Assembly (NCBI GenBank): GCA_904380375.1
Contig: CAJFID010000006.1
Span: 22,070-86,069 of the forward strand
Length of the DNA stretch: 64,000 bases
From: Avimonas intestinalis
Lineage (GTDB): Bacteria > Bacillota > Clostridia > Oscillospirales > Acutalibacteraceae
Reading direction: 5' to 3'
The notes beneath the pieces were generated by a model. The model worked only from the letters and a program-made list of their open reading frames with translations. It was not told the origin of the DNA and searched no databases. A program made the translations under genes and the position numbers. Shown one piece after another: positions 8,606 to 17,543 of the stretch; the first letter of the stretch is position 1, and the number at the start of each line of letters is the position of its first letter.

Positions 8606-9922
8606 ATGAAATATCCGGTAACCATCGGCGTCGTGATGCTCGCGCGCAACACCTTTGATTACGAAGCCGCCCGCAGCCTGTATGCGCAGATCCGCCGGGA
8701 CCTGCAAAGCGTGCCCAACGCGTCGTTTGTCTGCGCGGACGACCTGGTGTTTGAAGTCCCCGACCTGGACGCGCCGATCAAAAAGATCCAAAAGGCGGGG
8801 GTGGATGGCCTGGCGATTATCAGCGGCACCTTCCATCTGGGCCATCTGGCGCTGGAGATCGCCAAGCGGACTGACGTGCCGCTGCTGCTCTGGGGCCTGC
8901 CCGAGTTGCCATACAACGGCGGGAAGATCCGGCTGAATTCGGTATGCGGCGTCAACCTGAACGCCTCCAACCTGTATAAGGCGGGGCGGGACGATTTTCA
9001 TTACTGCGTGTCGGATAAGATCGACCAGGATTGGGTCGATGCCGTGCGGATCCGCGCCAAGCTGAAAGCGGCGAAAATCGGCCTGCTGGGCTTCCGAGCG
9101 CACGGGTTTTTCAACCTTGCGTTTGACGAGCTTTCCCTGTACCAAGAAACCGGCGTCCTCCTTGACCATTTCGAGCTGGCCGATTTGTGGAACGAGCCGG
9201 TCGAACCCGAATCGGTGCAGGCGCGCAGGGCGCAGATCGCCGGGCTGTTTGACCTTTCGGGGGTGAGCGGCGCCCAGGTGCAGAAGGTAGCGGAGCTTTG
9301 CGAACGCTTCCGGGCGTTTATGGACCGCCGGGGCTTGTCCGGCCTGGCGGTGCGCTGCTGGCCGGAATTTGCCGCCGGCTACGGCGTGTCCCCCTGCGCG
9401 GCCATGTCCGTTTTGCAGGGCGAGGGTTATATAATCGGCTGCGAGGGGGATGTGCAGGGGGTCATTTCCCAGTTGATGCACACCGCCATCGGGGTGGAGC
9501 AGCCCTTCCTGGCCGATCTGTCGCAGGTCGATTTTGAGGACGATTCCGCCCTGATGTGGCACTGCGGTGTGGCGCCCTGCGGCCTTTGGGACGAGTGCAG
9601 CGTCCGCTCCCTGGATTCCTATTACGCGGGAGGCCGGGGCGTTACCGCCGATTTCGTGCTTAAGAGCGGACGGGTCCAGGTGCTGCGGATGGATTTTGCC
9701 CGGGGCCGGTCCCGGCTTTTCGTGGGCTGCGGCGAGGCGTTTTCGGTCCCCAAGGAGCTCAAGGGTACCTATGTCAAGGTCGTATTTGACAAGCCTGTAG
9801 AGGAAGTGCTGGATACCGTCATACGCAACGGGATTGCCCATCACGTCTCCCTGGCGTATGGGGACAACGTCCGGCCGCTTGCCCTGTATGCCCGCATGAA
9901 CGGCATGAAGTGGATTGAATGA
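8606..9922 (+). CDS. L-fucose/L-arabinose isomerase-fold protein (FucI/AraA-like ketol isomerase)
   Basis: The ATG at 8606 has a GGGGGGC stretch just upstream. The protein has 438 residues, shorter than FucI (about 590) and closer to AraA in size. Metal and proton-transfer residues expected in this fold are present: E254 in CWPEF, E280/D282 in GCEGD, and H319 in MWHCG. The family converts aldoses to ketoses. Short members of this superfamily act on unusual sugars, and I recall sulfoquinovose isomerases among them. Position just before the split transketolase suggests that it makes the ketose the transketolase cleaves. Family confidence is high; the substrate is inferred. Confidence 0.8.
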   Translation: MKYPVTIGVVMLARNTFDYEAARSLYAQIRRDLQSVPNASFVCADDLVFEVPDLDAPIKKIQKAGVDGLAIISGTFHLGHLALEIAKRTDVPLLLWGLPELPYNGGKIRLNSVCGVNLNASNLYKAGRDDFHYCVSDKIDQDWVDAVRIRAKLKAAKIGLLGFRAHGFFNLAFDELSLYQETGVLLDHFELADLWNEPVEPESVQARRAQIAGLFDLSGVSGAQVQKVAELCERFRAFMDRRGLSGLAVRCWPEFAAGYGVSPCAAMSVLQGEGYIIGCEGDVQGVISQLMHTAIGVEQPFLADLSQVDFEDDSALMWHCGVAPCGLWDECSVRSLDSYYAGGRGVTADFVLKSGRVQVLRMDFARGRSRLFVGCGEAFSVPKELKGTYVKVVFDKPVEEVLDTVIRNGIAHHVSLAYGDNVRPLALYARMNGMKWIE

Positions 9923-9937
9923 GAAAGGCGGTATAGC

Positions 9938-10765
9938 ATGCAGGAAACAGAACGCAAACGGCTGAATGAGAAATGCGCGGATATCCGCCGCTTGATTATT
10001 GAGGAGATCGGGCGTCTGGGGGTCGGCCATATCGGCGGCTGCCTTTCGATTGTGGAGGCGCTGGTCGTGCTGTATTACCGGCAGATGCATATTGACCCCC
10101 GGAACCCGTCCCTGCCCGACCGGGACCGCTTCGTCCTTTCCAAGGGGCATGCCGGCCCGGCGCTGTACGCCGTGCTGGCCGACCGCGGCTACTTTGACAA
10201 GGAGTGGCTGTGGACCCTCAACCAGCCGGGAACCAGGCTGCCCAGCCACTGCGACCGGCTGCGGACCCCCGGCGTGGATATGACCGCCGGTTCCCTGGGC
10301 CAGGGCTTTTCGGTGGCGGTCGGTATGGCCAAAGCCGCCCGGATGGACGGGAAGACCCACTGGGTCTATGCCATGATCGGGGACGGCGAAAGCCAGGAGG
10401 GTCAGATTTGGGAGGCCGCCCAGTTTGCCGGCCAGCATAAGCTGCGCAACCTGATCGCCATGATGGATTACAACAACATGCAGATTGACGGCCTGGTTTC
10501 CGACCAGCTCGACGTCCAGCCGGCAGTGCAGCGCTGGGAATCCTTCGGCTTCTCCTGCGAGACGGTGGACGGGCACGACGTGGCGGCGATTGACGGGGCG
10601 ATACAGCGTGCCAAAGCCGCCGGCCGCCCCTGCATGATCGTCCTGCGCACCATTAAGGGCAAGGGCGCCTATTTTGCCGAGGGAAAGGTGGAATCCCACA
10701 ATATGACCGTGACCGAGGAGATGTGGAGGTCCTGTATGAAAGGAGGGGGCCGCGATGTGGGATAA
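9938..10765 (+). CDS. Transketolase, N-terminal (TPP-binding) subunit
   Basis: The ATG at 9938 follows GAGAAAGGCGG. The 275-residue protein has GHIGGCLS and VLSKGHAGPALYA near the N-terminus, and the thiamine diphosphate/Mg motif GDGESQEGQIWEAA followed by NNMQIDG. It is the first half of a split transketolase. The ATG of the second half begins 11 bases before this gene ends. The complex moves a two-carbon ketol unit from a ketose to an aldose, normally with phosphosugars. This copy sits in a sugar operon between an unusual isomerase and an RpiB-like gene, so it is probably dedicated to that pathway and not to the general pentose phosphate pathway. Confidence 0.9.
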   Translation: MQETERKRLNEKCADIRRLIIEEIGRLGVGHIGGCLSIVEALVVLYYRQMHIDPRNPSLPDRDRFVLSKGHAGPALYAVLADRGYFDKEWLWTLNQPGTRLPSHCDRLRTPGVDMTAGSLGQGFSVAVGMAKAARMDGKTHWVYAMIGDGESQEGQIWEAAQFAGQHKLRNLIAMMDYNNMQIDGLVSDQLDVQPAVQRWESFGFSCETVDGHDVAAIDGAIQRAKAAGRPCMIVLRTIKGKGAYFAEGKVESHNMTVTEEMWRSCMKGGGRDVG

Positions 10766-11708
10766 GCTGGATGCGCAGGAGCTGCGCGCCGTATACATAG
10801 ACGAACTGATCCGGTACGCGCAGTCCGACGAAAGGATCACCCTGGTCGAGGCCGATCTTTCCAAGGCGCTTACCTCTCCCCGGTTTAAAGCGGCCTATCC
10901 CGAACGGCTGATTGACGTCGGGATCTGCGAAGCCCATATGATCGGGGTGGCCGCCGGGCTCGCGCTTGAAGGCAAGCTGCCGTTTACCCATACCTTTACC
11001 CCCTTTGCTACCCGCCGTGTCTGCGACCAGATTGCGATTTCGGTGCTGTACGCGGGGTTAAAGGTAGTCATGGTAGGCTCCGACCCCGGTATTTCGGCGG
11101 AGCTCAACGGCGGCACCCACATGAGCTTTGAGGACATCGGCGTGCTGCGTTCCCTGCCTGGTCTTACGATTGTGGAGCCCGTGGACGCCGCCCAGCTTAG
11201 GCAGGCGCTCCCCCAGATCATTGCCGCGCCGGGGGCGGTATACCTCCGCCTGTTCCGCAAGCAGGCGCGCACGGTGTATGGCGAAGGCGCCCCGTTTGCC
11301 TTGGGCAAAGCCAATACCCTGCGGCAGGGGAGCGACGTCACGCTGATCGCCGGCGGGATGATGGTGGCCGAAGCATTGCAGGCGGCCGACCGGCTGGCCG
11401 GCGAGGGGGTTCAGGCGCGGGTGCTTGATATGCACACTGTCAAACCGATTGACCGGGAGGCTGTGCTGCTGGCCGCCAGGGAAACCGGCGCGATCGTCAC
11501 CTGCGACAACCATAACGTCATCGGCGCCATCGGCAGCGCCGTATGCGAGATAACGGCGGAGGAATGCCCGGTCCCGGTCGTACGCATCGGCGTGACCGAC
11601 CACTTCGGCGAGGTAGGGAAAACTGCCTTCCTCAAGGAAAAATACCGCATGACGGCGGCGGATATCGCCGGCGCCGCTAAGGCGGCGATACAAAAAAAGC
11701 GAGGGTAA
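10755..11708 (+). CDS. Transketolase, C-terminal (pyrimidine-binding) subunit
   Basis: The ATG at 10755 overlaps the N-subunit gene by 11 bases. The 317-residue protein covers the PYR and C-terminal domains: RFKAAYPERLIDVGICEAHMIGVAAGLALEGKLPF contains the catalytic Glu that activates thiamine (in GICEAHM). The end shows a transketolase_C fold with DMHTVKPID and THxxNHNV-like blocks. It forms the active enzyme with the preceding gene product. Split transketolases are common in special-purpose pathways of Firmicutes. The RpiB-like gene follows after five bases. Confidence 0.9.
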   Translation: MWDKLDAQELRAVYIDELIRYAQSDERITLVEADLSKALTSPRFKAAYPERLIDVGICEAHMIGVAAGLALEGKLPFTHTFTPFATRRVCDQIAISVLYAGLKVVMVGSDPGISAELNGGTHMSFEDIGVLRSLPGLTIVEPVDAAQLRQALPQIIAAPGAVYLRLFRKQARTVYGEGAPFALGKANTLRQGSDVTLIAGGMMVAEALQAADRLAGEGVQARVLDMHTVKPIDREAVLLAARETGAIVTCDNHNVIGAIGSAVCEITAEECPVPVVRIGVTDHFGEVGKTAFLKEKYRMTAADIAGAAKAAIQKKRG

Positions 11709-11713
11709 ACGCG

Positions 11714-12196
11714 ATGAGGATTGCATTGGGCTCAGACAAATCCGGCTTCCTGCTCAAGGAGGCGGTCAAAAAGTATTTGGACAGCCAGGGCATTGCGTAC
11801 ACGGATCTGGGGACCCTGGACGCCGAGCAGGGCCGTCCGTATTACGAGGTAGCTCCCGCCGTGGCCAAGGCCGTGCAGGCAGGGGGCTATGGCCGGGGGA
11901 TCCTGGTCTGCGGGACCGGCATGGGCATGGCGCTGGTCGCCAACAAATTTTCCGGCATCTACGCCGCCTGTGCGGAAAGCGTGTACGCGGCCCGGATGTG
12001 CCGGGCGGTCAACAACGCCAACATCCTGACCATGGGCGGCTGGATTATCGGTCCCGAAATGGGCGTGGACATGGTCAAGGCGTTCCTGGAAACCGGGTTT
12101 ACCCAGGGCCTTGAACCGTGGCGGGCGGAATTTTTGACCAAGGCGTATCAAATCGTACAGGAAATGGAGTCAGGAACGCAGTCAAATACCATCTAA
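11714..12196 (+). CDS. RpiB/LacAB-family isomerase with altered phosphate-site residues
   Basis: The ATG at 11714 gives 160 residues, typical of RpiB. The fold and the catalytic Cys66 in VCGTGMGM are clear. Compared with E. coli RpiB as I recall it, His10 is Lys9 here, His99 is Val99 and Arg133 is Leu133; Arg137 is kept. Those positions serve ring opening and phosphate binding, so the substrate is probably not ribose 5-phosphate. GWIIGPEMGVDMVKAFLET and the TQGLEPWRAEF end mark a distinct branch of the family. It directly follows the transketolase subunits, so it likely isomerises a C4 or C5 product of that reaction. Confidence 0.8.
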   Translation: MRIALGSDKSGFLLKEAVKKYLDSQGIAYTDLGTLDAEQGRPYYEVAPAVAKAVQAGGYGRGILVCGTGMGMALVANKFSGIYAACAESVYAARMCRAVNNANILTMGGWIIGPEMGVDMVKAFLETGFTQGLEPWRAEFLTKAYQIVQEMESGTQSNTI

Positions 12197-12212
12197 AAGG
12201 AGGATATCCCAG

Positions 12213-13688
12213 ATGAAAAAAGCTGTACGGCTTCTCAGCGCGGCGCTGATAGGCGCCTTGATGGCCTTCCCCCTTGCCGGATGCAACCAGGAGCCGGCGG
12301 ACACCCCGTCTTCGGATGGAGGCGGCAGCGAATTGACCGGCTCGCTGACGCTGGCTACCCTGCCTAAGTGGGTAGAGGACGTTACGGCCTATGTGGAGAA
12401 CTTCAACGAGATCTATCCCAACGTCGTGGTGGAGATCATCGGCTTTGAGGGGACGGGCAACGATTATCTGACCGCACAGGCCGCCGTGACGGACCTCCCC
12501 GACCTGATTTACGGCTTTTCCTCCGACAGCAACGTCCGGTACTCGGTGGAGCAGGGCTGGGCCTATCCGCTGGACGATTACGTCAATGCGGATCCCGAAT
12601 TTGAGGAGATCAATACCGACGCGCTGCAGGCGTATACCTATGGCGATCAGCTCTACGGGCTGCCCTATGAGCTGGAATTCGACACGTTTGTTATCAATGC
12701 GGACCTGCTCGACACCCTGAACCTTGATATGCCCGAGATGGACTGGACGCTGGACGAGTATATGGATCTGCTCAAAAAGGCGACCACCACCGAATATTCC
12801 GGCCAGAACGCGCTGGGGAATTTTTCCCAGAAGCTGACGGGGATTTTCGGGTCGGAAAACGACCTGGGGGCCCATGGGTATAATCGGGAGGCCAATACCG
12901 TCAACCTGACCGATGGCTCCTGGGTCAGCGCCCAGCATTTTATCAAGGAAATGAAGGACATCCCCGGCCTGATCTCGGATAACATGAAGGATCAGGAGAA
13001 GCGCAACGCCGGCCAGCTGGACGACTATCAGAAAAAATTCGGCGAGAACGCCGACGCCGCCCGCGAGGGCAAGGTGCTGTTTATGTTTAAGGCCAGCTGG
13101 GATTGGCAGTGGGTCAACTCCCTGGCCAACGACTGGCAGTATCTGCCCCTGCCCCATCCCGATGGCCAGCCCAGCCGGCAGTCGATGCATACCAAATGGG
13201 CGATGATGATGTCGACGACGGAATACCCGGACGCGGCGTTCGCCCTCCTCAAGCACCTCACCTACGGCAAGGACGGCAACGTCAGCAAGCTGGAATACCT
13301 CAAGAACAAGCTCAACGAGTCCGGTGAGCCGGCCATGGAATTCTATATCCCTGTCACCAGCAATGACGAGGTCAACGCGGCGTTCCGCGATCTCGGCTTT
13401 GTCCCGGAGGGGCTGATGTGGCTGTACGAGAACATGGATACCGGCGCGTATGAGACTTTCCGCTCCGACTGGTATAAGGACGTTCCCGGCTGGGGGGATG
13501 TTTCCTCCAACATGAGCCAGCGTGCTATCCAGTGCGAAAACGGCGAGGTGCAGCCGGAGGCGGTGGCCAAGGAGACCGAAACGATGTGCAACGAGATCCT
13601 GGCGGAGCAAAAGGCGATCAGCGACGAAGCGATCGCCGCCGCGCAGGCCTCTTTTGCCGAAATCCGCGCGCAGGTGGAAGGCCAGTGA
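12213..13688 (+). CDS. Sugar ABC transporter solute-binding lipoprotein
   Basis: The ATG at 12213 has AAAGGAGG upstream. The 491-residue protein has a lipoprotein signal (FPLAGC, Cys at about 24) and the two-lobed fold of family-1 carbohydrate-binding proteins, with NDYLTAQAAVTDLPDLIYGF near the hinge. It is exported and lipid-anchored, and presents the sugar to a permease pair. A strong hairpin and a weak terminator follow it, which should give this gene more mRNA than the permeases. Four permeases downstream could use it. Confidence 0.85.
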   Translation: MKKAVRLLSAALIGALMAFPLAGCNQEPADTPSSDGGGSELTGSLTLATLPKWVEDVTAYVENFNEIYPNVVVEIIGFEGTGNDYLTAQAAVTDLPDLIYGFSSDSNVRYSVEQGWAYPLDDYVNADPEFEEINTDALQAYTYGDQLYGLPYELEFDTFVINADLLDTLNLDMPEMDWTLDEYMDLLKKATTTEYSGQNALGNFSQKLTGIFGSENDLGAHGYNREANTVNLTDGSWVSAQHFIKEMKDIPGLISDNMKDQEKRNAGQLDDYQKKFGENADAAREGKVLFMFKASWDWQWVNSLANDWQYLPLPHPDGQPSRQSMHTKWAMMMSTTEYPDAAFALLKHLTYGKDGNVSKLEYLKNKLNESGEPAMEFYIPVTSNDEVNAAFRDLGFVPEGLMWLYENMDTGAYETFRSDWYKDVPGWGDVSSNMSQRAIQCENGEVQPEAVAKETETMCNEILAEQKAISDEAIAAAQASFAEIRAQVEGQ

Positions 13689-13721
13689 TAGACCGAGTGC
13701 GGCTTTCCTAGGCTGCCGAAG

Positions 13722-13797
13722 CCCGGCCCGGTGCGGGAAAGCGCCGGGCCGGGAGGCCGCCGCTCCCCGCCGCCGCGGGAGCCGGCGCCCGCTTTTT
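13722..13797 (+). terminator. Hairpin plus attenuating terminator after the binding-protein gene
   Basis: A 10-bp GC hairpin (13722-13731 with 13744-13753) is followed by a second stem (13758-13767 with 13777-13787, one bulge). That stem runs into TTTTT at 13793-13797 just before the ribosome binding site of the next gene. Such elements between a binding protein and its permeases commonly stabilise the upstream message and lower downstream expression. Confidence 0.55.
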
Positions 13798-13825
13798 AAG
13801 TAAGCGGCGGAGGAAAGGGGCTCGT

Positions 13826-16633
13826 ATGAGAAAGCGGAAAAAAGCATGCTCCCTGGTTTCCTGCCTGGCGGTGGCCGCCGGGATGCTTGGAGCCGCCGGC
13901 GCTCCGGCGGCCGCCGCATCCGCGGCCCCGCAGGCGGAATGGCTGGCCATCCCGCCGGAGGACGTGGCCGCCCGCTACGCCGTGGAGGACGGCTTGGCCC
14001 TTGAGGCGGGGGATTCCGTTGAGATCACCCTGGATATCCCCCGCGAAGGCGAATACCGGCTGGCCCTGGTTTACCGGCAGGACGAATATCCCGCCTTCGG
14101 CAATACCGGGGAGCTGGTCATCAACGGCGAAGAACGGGCCGGCTTCAATCTGGGCGGCGTTTGGTACGACGAGCAGGAGGAGCCGCAGCTGGACCGGTAT
14201 GGCAACGAGGTCGTGAGCGGCAGCGCCTTTGTGCAAGGGGCGGTCACCCAATATCTGAGCAGGGAAACCGACTACTACCGTCTCCAAAGCACCTACCTTC
14301 TCAAGGAGGGGGCCAATACCCTGGCCCTGACGGTTTCGGAGCTCCCGGTCACCGTCTACGAATTGATAGCGGTGCAGCCGGCCGCTTACAGCGGGCTTTC
14401 CGGCACGGCGGAAAAAAACGGGCGGCAGGTTGCAATCCAGGCGGAGGACTACGTTTGGAAATCGGATTCCTATATCCACGCCGGCAATGCGCAGGACGCG
14501 GATGTGACCCCTTACGAAGTCGAGCGCAAAAGGCTCAATGTCCTGGACGGCTCCACGTTTGACACCCACCGCCAGAAGGTGGTGTATCAATTCTATGTGG
14601 AGCAGGAGGGCGATTACCGGATCGCGCTGCGGTATAACCAGGATTCCAAAAAGGGGATGAGCGTTTACCGCACGATTGCGGTGGACGGCCGGGTGCCGGA
14701 CGCCTGCTTTGAAAGCGTCTCCTTTGCCTATACCGGCCTGGATTATGTGACCCAGACCGTGACGGACGGCGACGGTGAGGCATGGATCCACCTGACCCAG
14801 GGCTGGCACACCCTATCCGTCATCGCCACCGCCGCCCCCGTGGCCGCGTACCAGGAACGGCTGACGCAAACGCTTGAGGAGATCAGCGCGGCGGGCGTGG
14901 AAGTCAAAATGATTACCGGCGGACAGAACGACGAGAACCGGACCTGGAATATTGAGGAATACCTCCCCACCATTGTGGACGACCTCAACCGCTGGGCCGA
15001 CGAGTTGGACGCGATATACGGCGAGCTGGAGCAGCTGGCCGGACAGAAACCCTCGTTTGCTTCCGCCCTGCCGAAGTCCGCCCAATACCTGCGCAGCGCC
15101 GCCTCTTCCCCCCGCACCCTGCCTTCCAAGACCACCAAGATCTTTGAGGGCTCCGGCTCGGTGGCCCAGATGATCGGCGACCTGATTACCCCGCTGCTCC
15201 AGCAGCAGCTGACCCTTGACCAGCTGTTTGTATACAGCGCGGACCAGCCGGCGGAGGAATACCCCGGTTTATTCCAGCGGATCCTGAACGGGATCCAGCA
15301 TTTCCTGCTCTCCTTTTCGGCCGACTACAACGGCTTTGCGGACAGCGGCTTGCAGGAGGATGCCCTTGACGTCTGGGTGAACCGCCCTTTGATGGCGGTG
15401 GAGACGCTCCAGATGCTGGCGGACGCTTCCTTTACCCCTGCCACCGGCATCCCGGTCAAGGTGACCATCATGCCCAGCGAGGATAAGCTGACCCTGGCCA
15501 ACGCCGCGCAGGAAACCCCGGATATCGCGATGGGGCTGTCCCTGAGCAAGCCGTACGAGCTCGGCCTGCGGGGCGCGGTGGCCGACCTGTACGAATTCGA
15601 CGATTTTCTTGATTACTACGGCGAAAATTACGACCTCCGGCTGCTGATCCCCCTTTGGGTGGACGGCAAAATGAGCGGCGTGGTGGAGAGCCGGAACTTC
15701 CAGGTGCTCTTTTACCGCAAAGACATCCTTGAGCGGCTCGGCCTGGAAGTCCCGGACACCTGGGAGGATGTCAAGCAGATGATGCCGGAGCTCAAGCGCA
15801 ACGGCATGAACTTCCATGTGGCGCTGGCTTCCCACACCGGCAACAAGCCGATCGCGACCACCTCGTATTATTTCGTCCAGAACGGGGCGGAGCTGTATTC
15901 CTCCGATGGGATGACCACCGCGATCAATCAGGAAAAAGGGCAGGAGGCCTTTGAGCTGCTGACCGACCTGTTTAATGTGTATTCCCTGCCGGTCACGACC
16001 GAGAATTTCTTTAACAGCTTCCGTTACGGCCGCATCCCGATCGGCATCTCCAACCTGGACACCTATATCCGCCTGAAAAACGCGGCGCCGGAAATCGCCG
16101 GGCTGTGGGATATCGCCCTTTCCCCCGGGATAGAGGATGAGCAGGGCGTCATCCACCGCGACCAGACCAGCGCGGGCGAGACCGCCGTCATCATGCAGCG
16201 CACGGATCAAAAGCAGGAGGCGTGGGCTTTCCTCAAGTGGTGGCTTTCCACCGACGTGCAGGAGGAATACGGCTTTATCATGCAGACCAAGTTCGGCCCG
16301 TCCTTTATCTGGAATACCGCCAACGAGGAGGCGTTCCGGTCGGTCGACATTGAAAAGCGGCATATGGACGTGATTTTCGGGCAGTGGGAATGGACCTACG
16401 AGGTGCCGCTCCATCCCGCCTCCTATATCCTTGAGCGGGAGCTGTCCAACGCCTGGAACGACGTGGTGGTCAAGAAAAAGGAGGTCCGCTCCTCGCTGGA
16501 CAAAGCGGTCATCAACATTGACCGGGAGATAGAGCGGAAGCTTCAGGAATTCGGCTATGTGAAAAACGGGGAGATGGTCCAGCCCTACCGGCTGGCCACC
16601 CTTGAACGGATACAGGAAGGGGGAGGCGCATGA
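13826..16633 (+). CDS. Large exported solute-binding protein with N-terminal carbohydrate-binding-like domains
   Basis: The ATG at 13826 has GGAAAGGGG upstream. The protein has 935 residues with a signal peptide (to about AAAASAA) and no lipobox. Two beta-sandwich, CBM-like modules occupy about 35-190 and 200-340 (second block begins QVAIQAEDYVWKS). A helical linker follows (about 345-520), then a family-1 solute-binding domain (about 540-830, VKVTIMPSEDKLTLANAAQETPDIAMG). A helical tail ends the protein. It is about twice the size of an ordinary binding protein. It overlaps the first permease by four bases. It probably captures a long or branched glycan at the surface, which the added domains would help bind. 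Confidence 0.8.
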   Translation: MRKRKKACSLVSCLAVAAGMLGAAGAPAAAASAAPQAEWLAIPPEDVAARYAVEDGLALEAGDSVEITLDIPREGEYRLALVYRQDEYPAFGNTGELVINGEERAGFNLGGVWYDEQEEPQLDRYGNEVVSGSAFVQGAVTQYLSRETDYYRLQSTYLLKEGANTLALTVSELPVTVYELIAVQPAAYSGLSGTAEKNGRQVAIQAEDYVWKSDSYIHAGNAQDADVTPYEVERKRLNVLDGSTFDTHRQKVVYQFYVEQEGDYRIALRYNQDSKKGMSVYRTIAVDGRVPDACFESVSFAYTGLDYVTQTVTDGDGEAWIHLTQGWHTLSVIATAAPVAAYQERLTQTLEEISAAGVEVKMITGGQNDENRTWNIEEYLPTIVDDLNRWADELDAIYGELEQLAGQKPSFASALPKSAQYLRSAASSPRTLPSKTTKIFEGSGSVAQMIGDLITPLLQQQLTLDQLFVYSADQPAEEYPGLFQRILNGIQHFLLSFSADYNGFADSGLQEDALDVWVNRPLMAVETLQMLADASFTPATGIPVKVTIMPSEDKLTLANAAQETPDIAMGLSLSKPYELGLRGAVADLYEFDDFLDYYGENYDLRLLIPLWVDGKMSGVVESRNFQVLFYRKDILERLGLEVPDTWEDVKQMMPELKRNGMNFHVALASHTGNKPIATTSYYFVQNGAELYSSDGMTTAINQEKGQEAFELLTDLFNVYSLPVTTENFFNSFRYGRIPIGISNLDTYIRLKNAAPEIAGLWDIALSPGIEDEQGVIHRDQTSAGETAVIMQRTDQKQEAWAFLKWWLSTDVQEEYGFIMQTKFGPSFIWNTANEEAFRSVDIEKRHMDVIFGQWEWTYEVPLHPASYILERELSNAWNDVVVKKKEVRSSLDKAVINIDREIERKLQEFGYVKNGEMVQPYRLATLERIQEGGGA

Positions 16634-17520
16634 CGCGGATGAAGGCTTGGGTGGACAGGAAAGCGCATTGGGCCCTTTTGGCGCCGTTTTTGCTGCTGTT
16701 CGCCCTGTTTATCCTGCTGCCGGTGCTGGCGGCGGTCGGCCTCTCCTTTACCTACTTCAATTCAATCGAGGCGCCCACCTGGGCCGGGCTGCAAAATTAC
16801 TTATCCCTTCTCAAGGATCCGGTATTTATGCAGAAAATCCTCCCCAATACCATCCAGTTCGCCGTCATTGTAGGCCCGGGCGGGTTCCTGCTCTCCTTTA
16901 TCATGGCCTGGCTGCTCGCCCAGCTGACCCGCGGGCCCCGCACGGTGCTGGCCGTGATCCTGTACTCGCCGTCAATGATCGGCGGTGTGACGATGGCCGT
17001 GGTATGGCGGGTTATTTTCAGCAGCGACCAGGCGGGCTACCTCAACAGCCTGCTGCTGTCCCTGGGGGCCATCAACGAGCCGGTCAACTGGCTGCAGAGC
17101 GAGGCCCTGCTGATGCCGATTATGATCCTGGTTTCGCTTTGGAGCTCGATGGGCGTCGGCTTCCTGGCGATGCTTTCCGGCATCATCAACGGGGACCGGG
17201 AGGTTTATGAGGCGGCGTATATTGACGGGGTATCCAACCGCTTTCAGGAAATTGTGTATATCACCATCCCCACCATGAAGCCGCAGATGCTTTTCGGCGC
17301 GGTGATGGCCATCGTCAACACCTTTAAAACCAGCGACATCGGCGTACAGCTCTCCGGCTCCAACCCGACGCCGCAGTATGCAGGCAGCCTGATTGTCAAC
17401 CATATCCAGGACTACGGGCTGATCCGGCATGAAATGGGATATGCGGCGGCGCTCTCCGTCGTGCTCCTTCTCCTCATCTTTTTCTCTTCCCAGGTTGCCA
17501 ACAAGCTGTTTTCGGAATAA
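16630..17520 (+). CDS. ABC sugar permease A1 (MalF/LplB type)
   Basis: The ATG at 16630 overlaps the stop of the large binding-protein gene (ATGA). The 296-residue protein has six membrane segments. The cytoplasmic EAA loop EAAYIDGVSNRFQEIVYITIPTM docks on an ATPase. It pairs with the next permease to form the channel. No ATP-binding subunit is encoded in the window, so the system likely uses a shared MsmX/MsmK-type ATPase encoded elsewhere. Confidence 0.85.
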   Translation: MTRMKAWVDRKAHWALLAPFLLLFALFILLPVLAAVGLSFTYFNSIEAPTWAGLQNYLSLLKDPVFMQKILPNTIQFAVIVGPGGFLLSFIMAWLLAQLTRGPRTVLAVILYSPSMIGGVTMAVVWRVIFSSDQAGYLNSLLLSLGAINEPVNWLQSEALLMPIMILVSLWSSMGVGFLAMLSGIINGDREVYEAAYIDGVSNRFQEIVYITIPTMKPQMLFGAVMAIVNTFKTSDIGVQLSGSNPTPQYAGSLIVNHIQDYGLIRHEMGYAAALSVVLLLLIFFSSQVANKLFSE

Positions 17521-17543
17521 ACGCAAAGGAGCGTAGGTTTCTG

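Noticed and set aside
8186..10864. 892-codon open frame on the minus strand
   Set aside because: It lies opposite five well-supported genes (sugar isomerases and transketolase subunits). Long antisense frames are common in GC-rich coding DNA, and the translation has no recognisable domain.
6738..12196. D-apiose or inositol degradation as the function of the operon
   Set aside because: Gfo/Idh/MocA, TIM-barrel and split transketolase genes occur in those pathways, but the apulose kinase, the iol hydratase/hydrolase genes and the decarboxylases expected with them are missing.
12099..13919. 606-codon open frame on the minus strand
   Set aside because: It is opposite the solute-binding protein gene, has His/Arg/Gly-rich composition and no domain signature.
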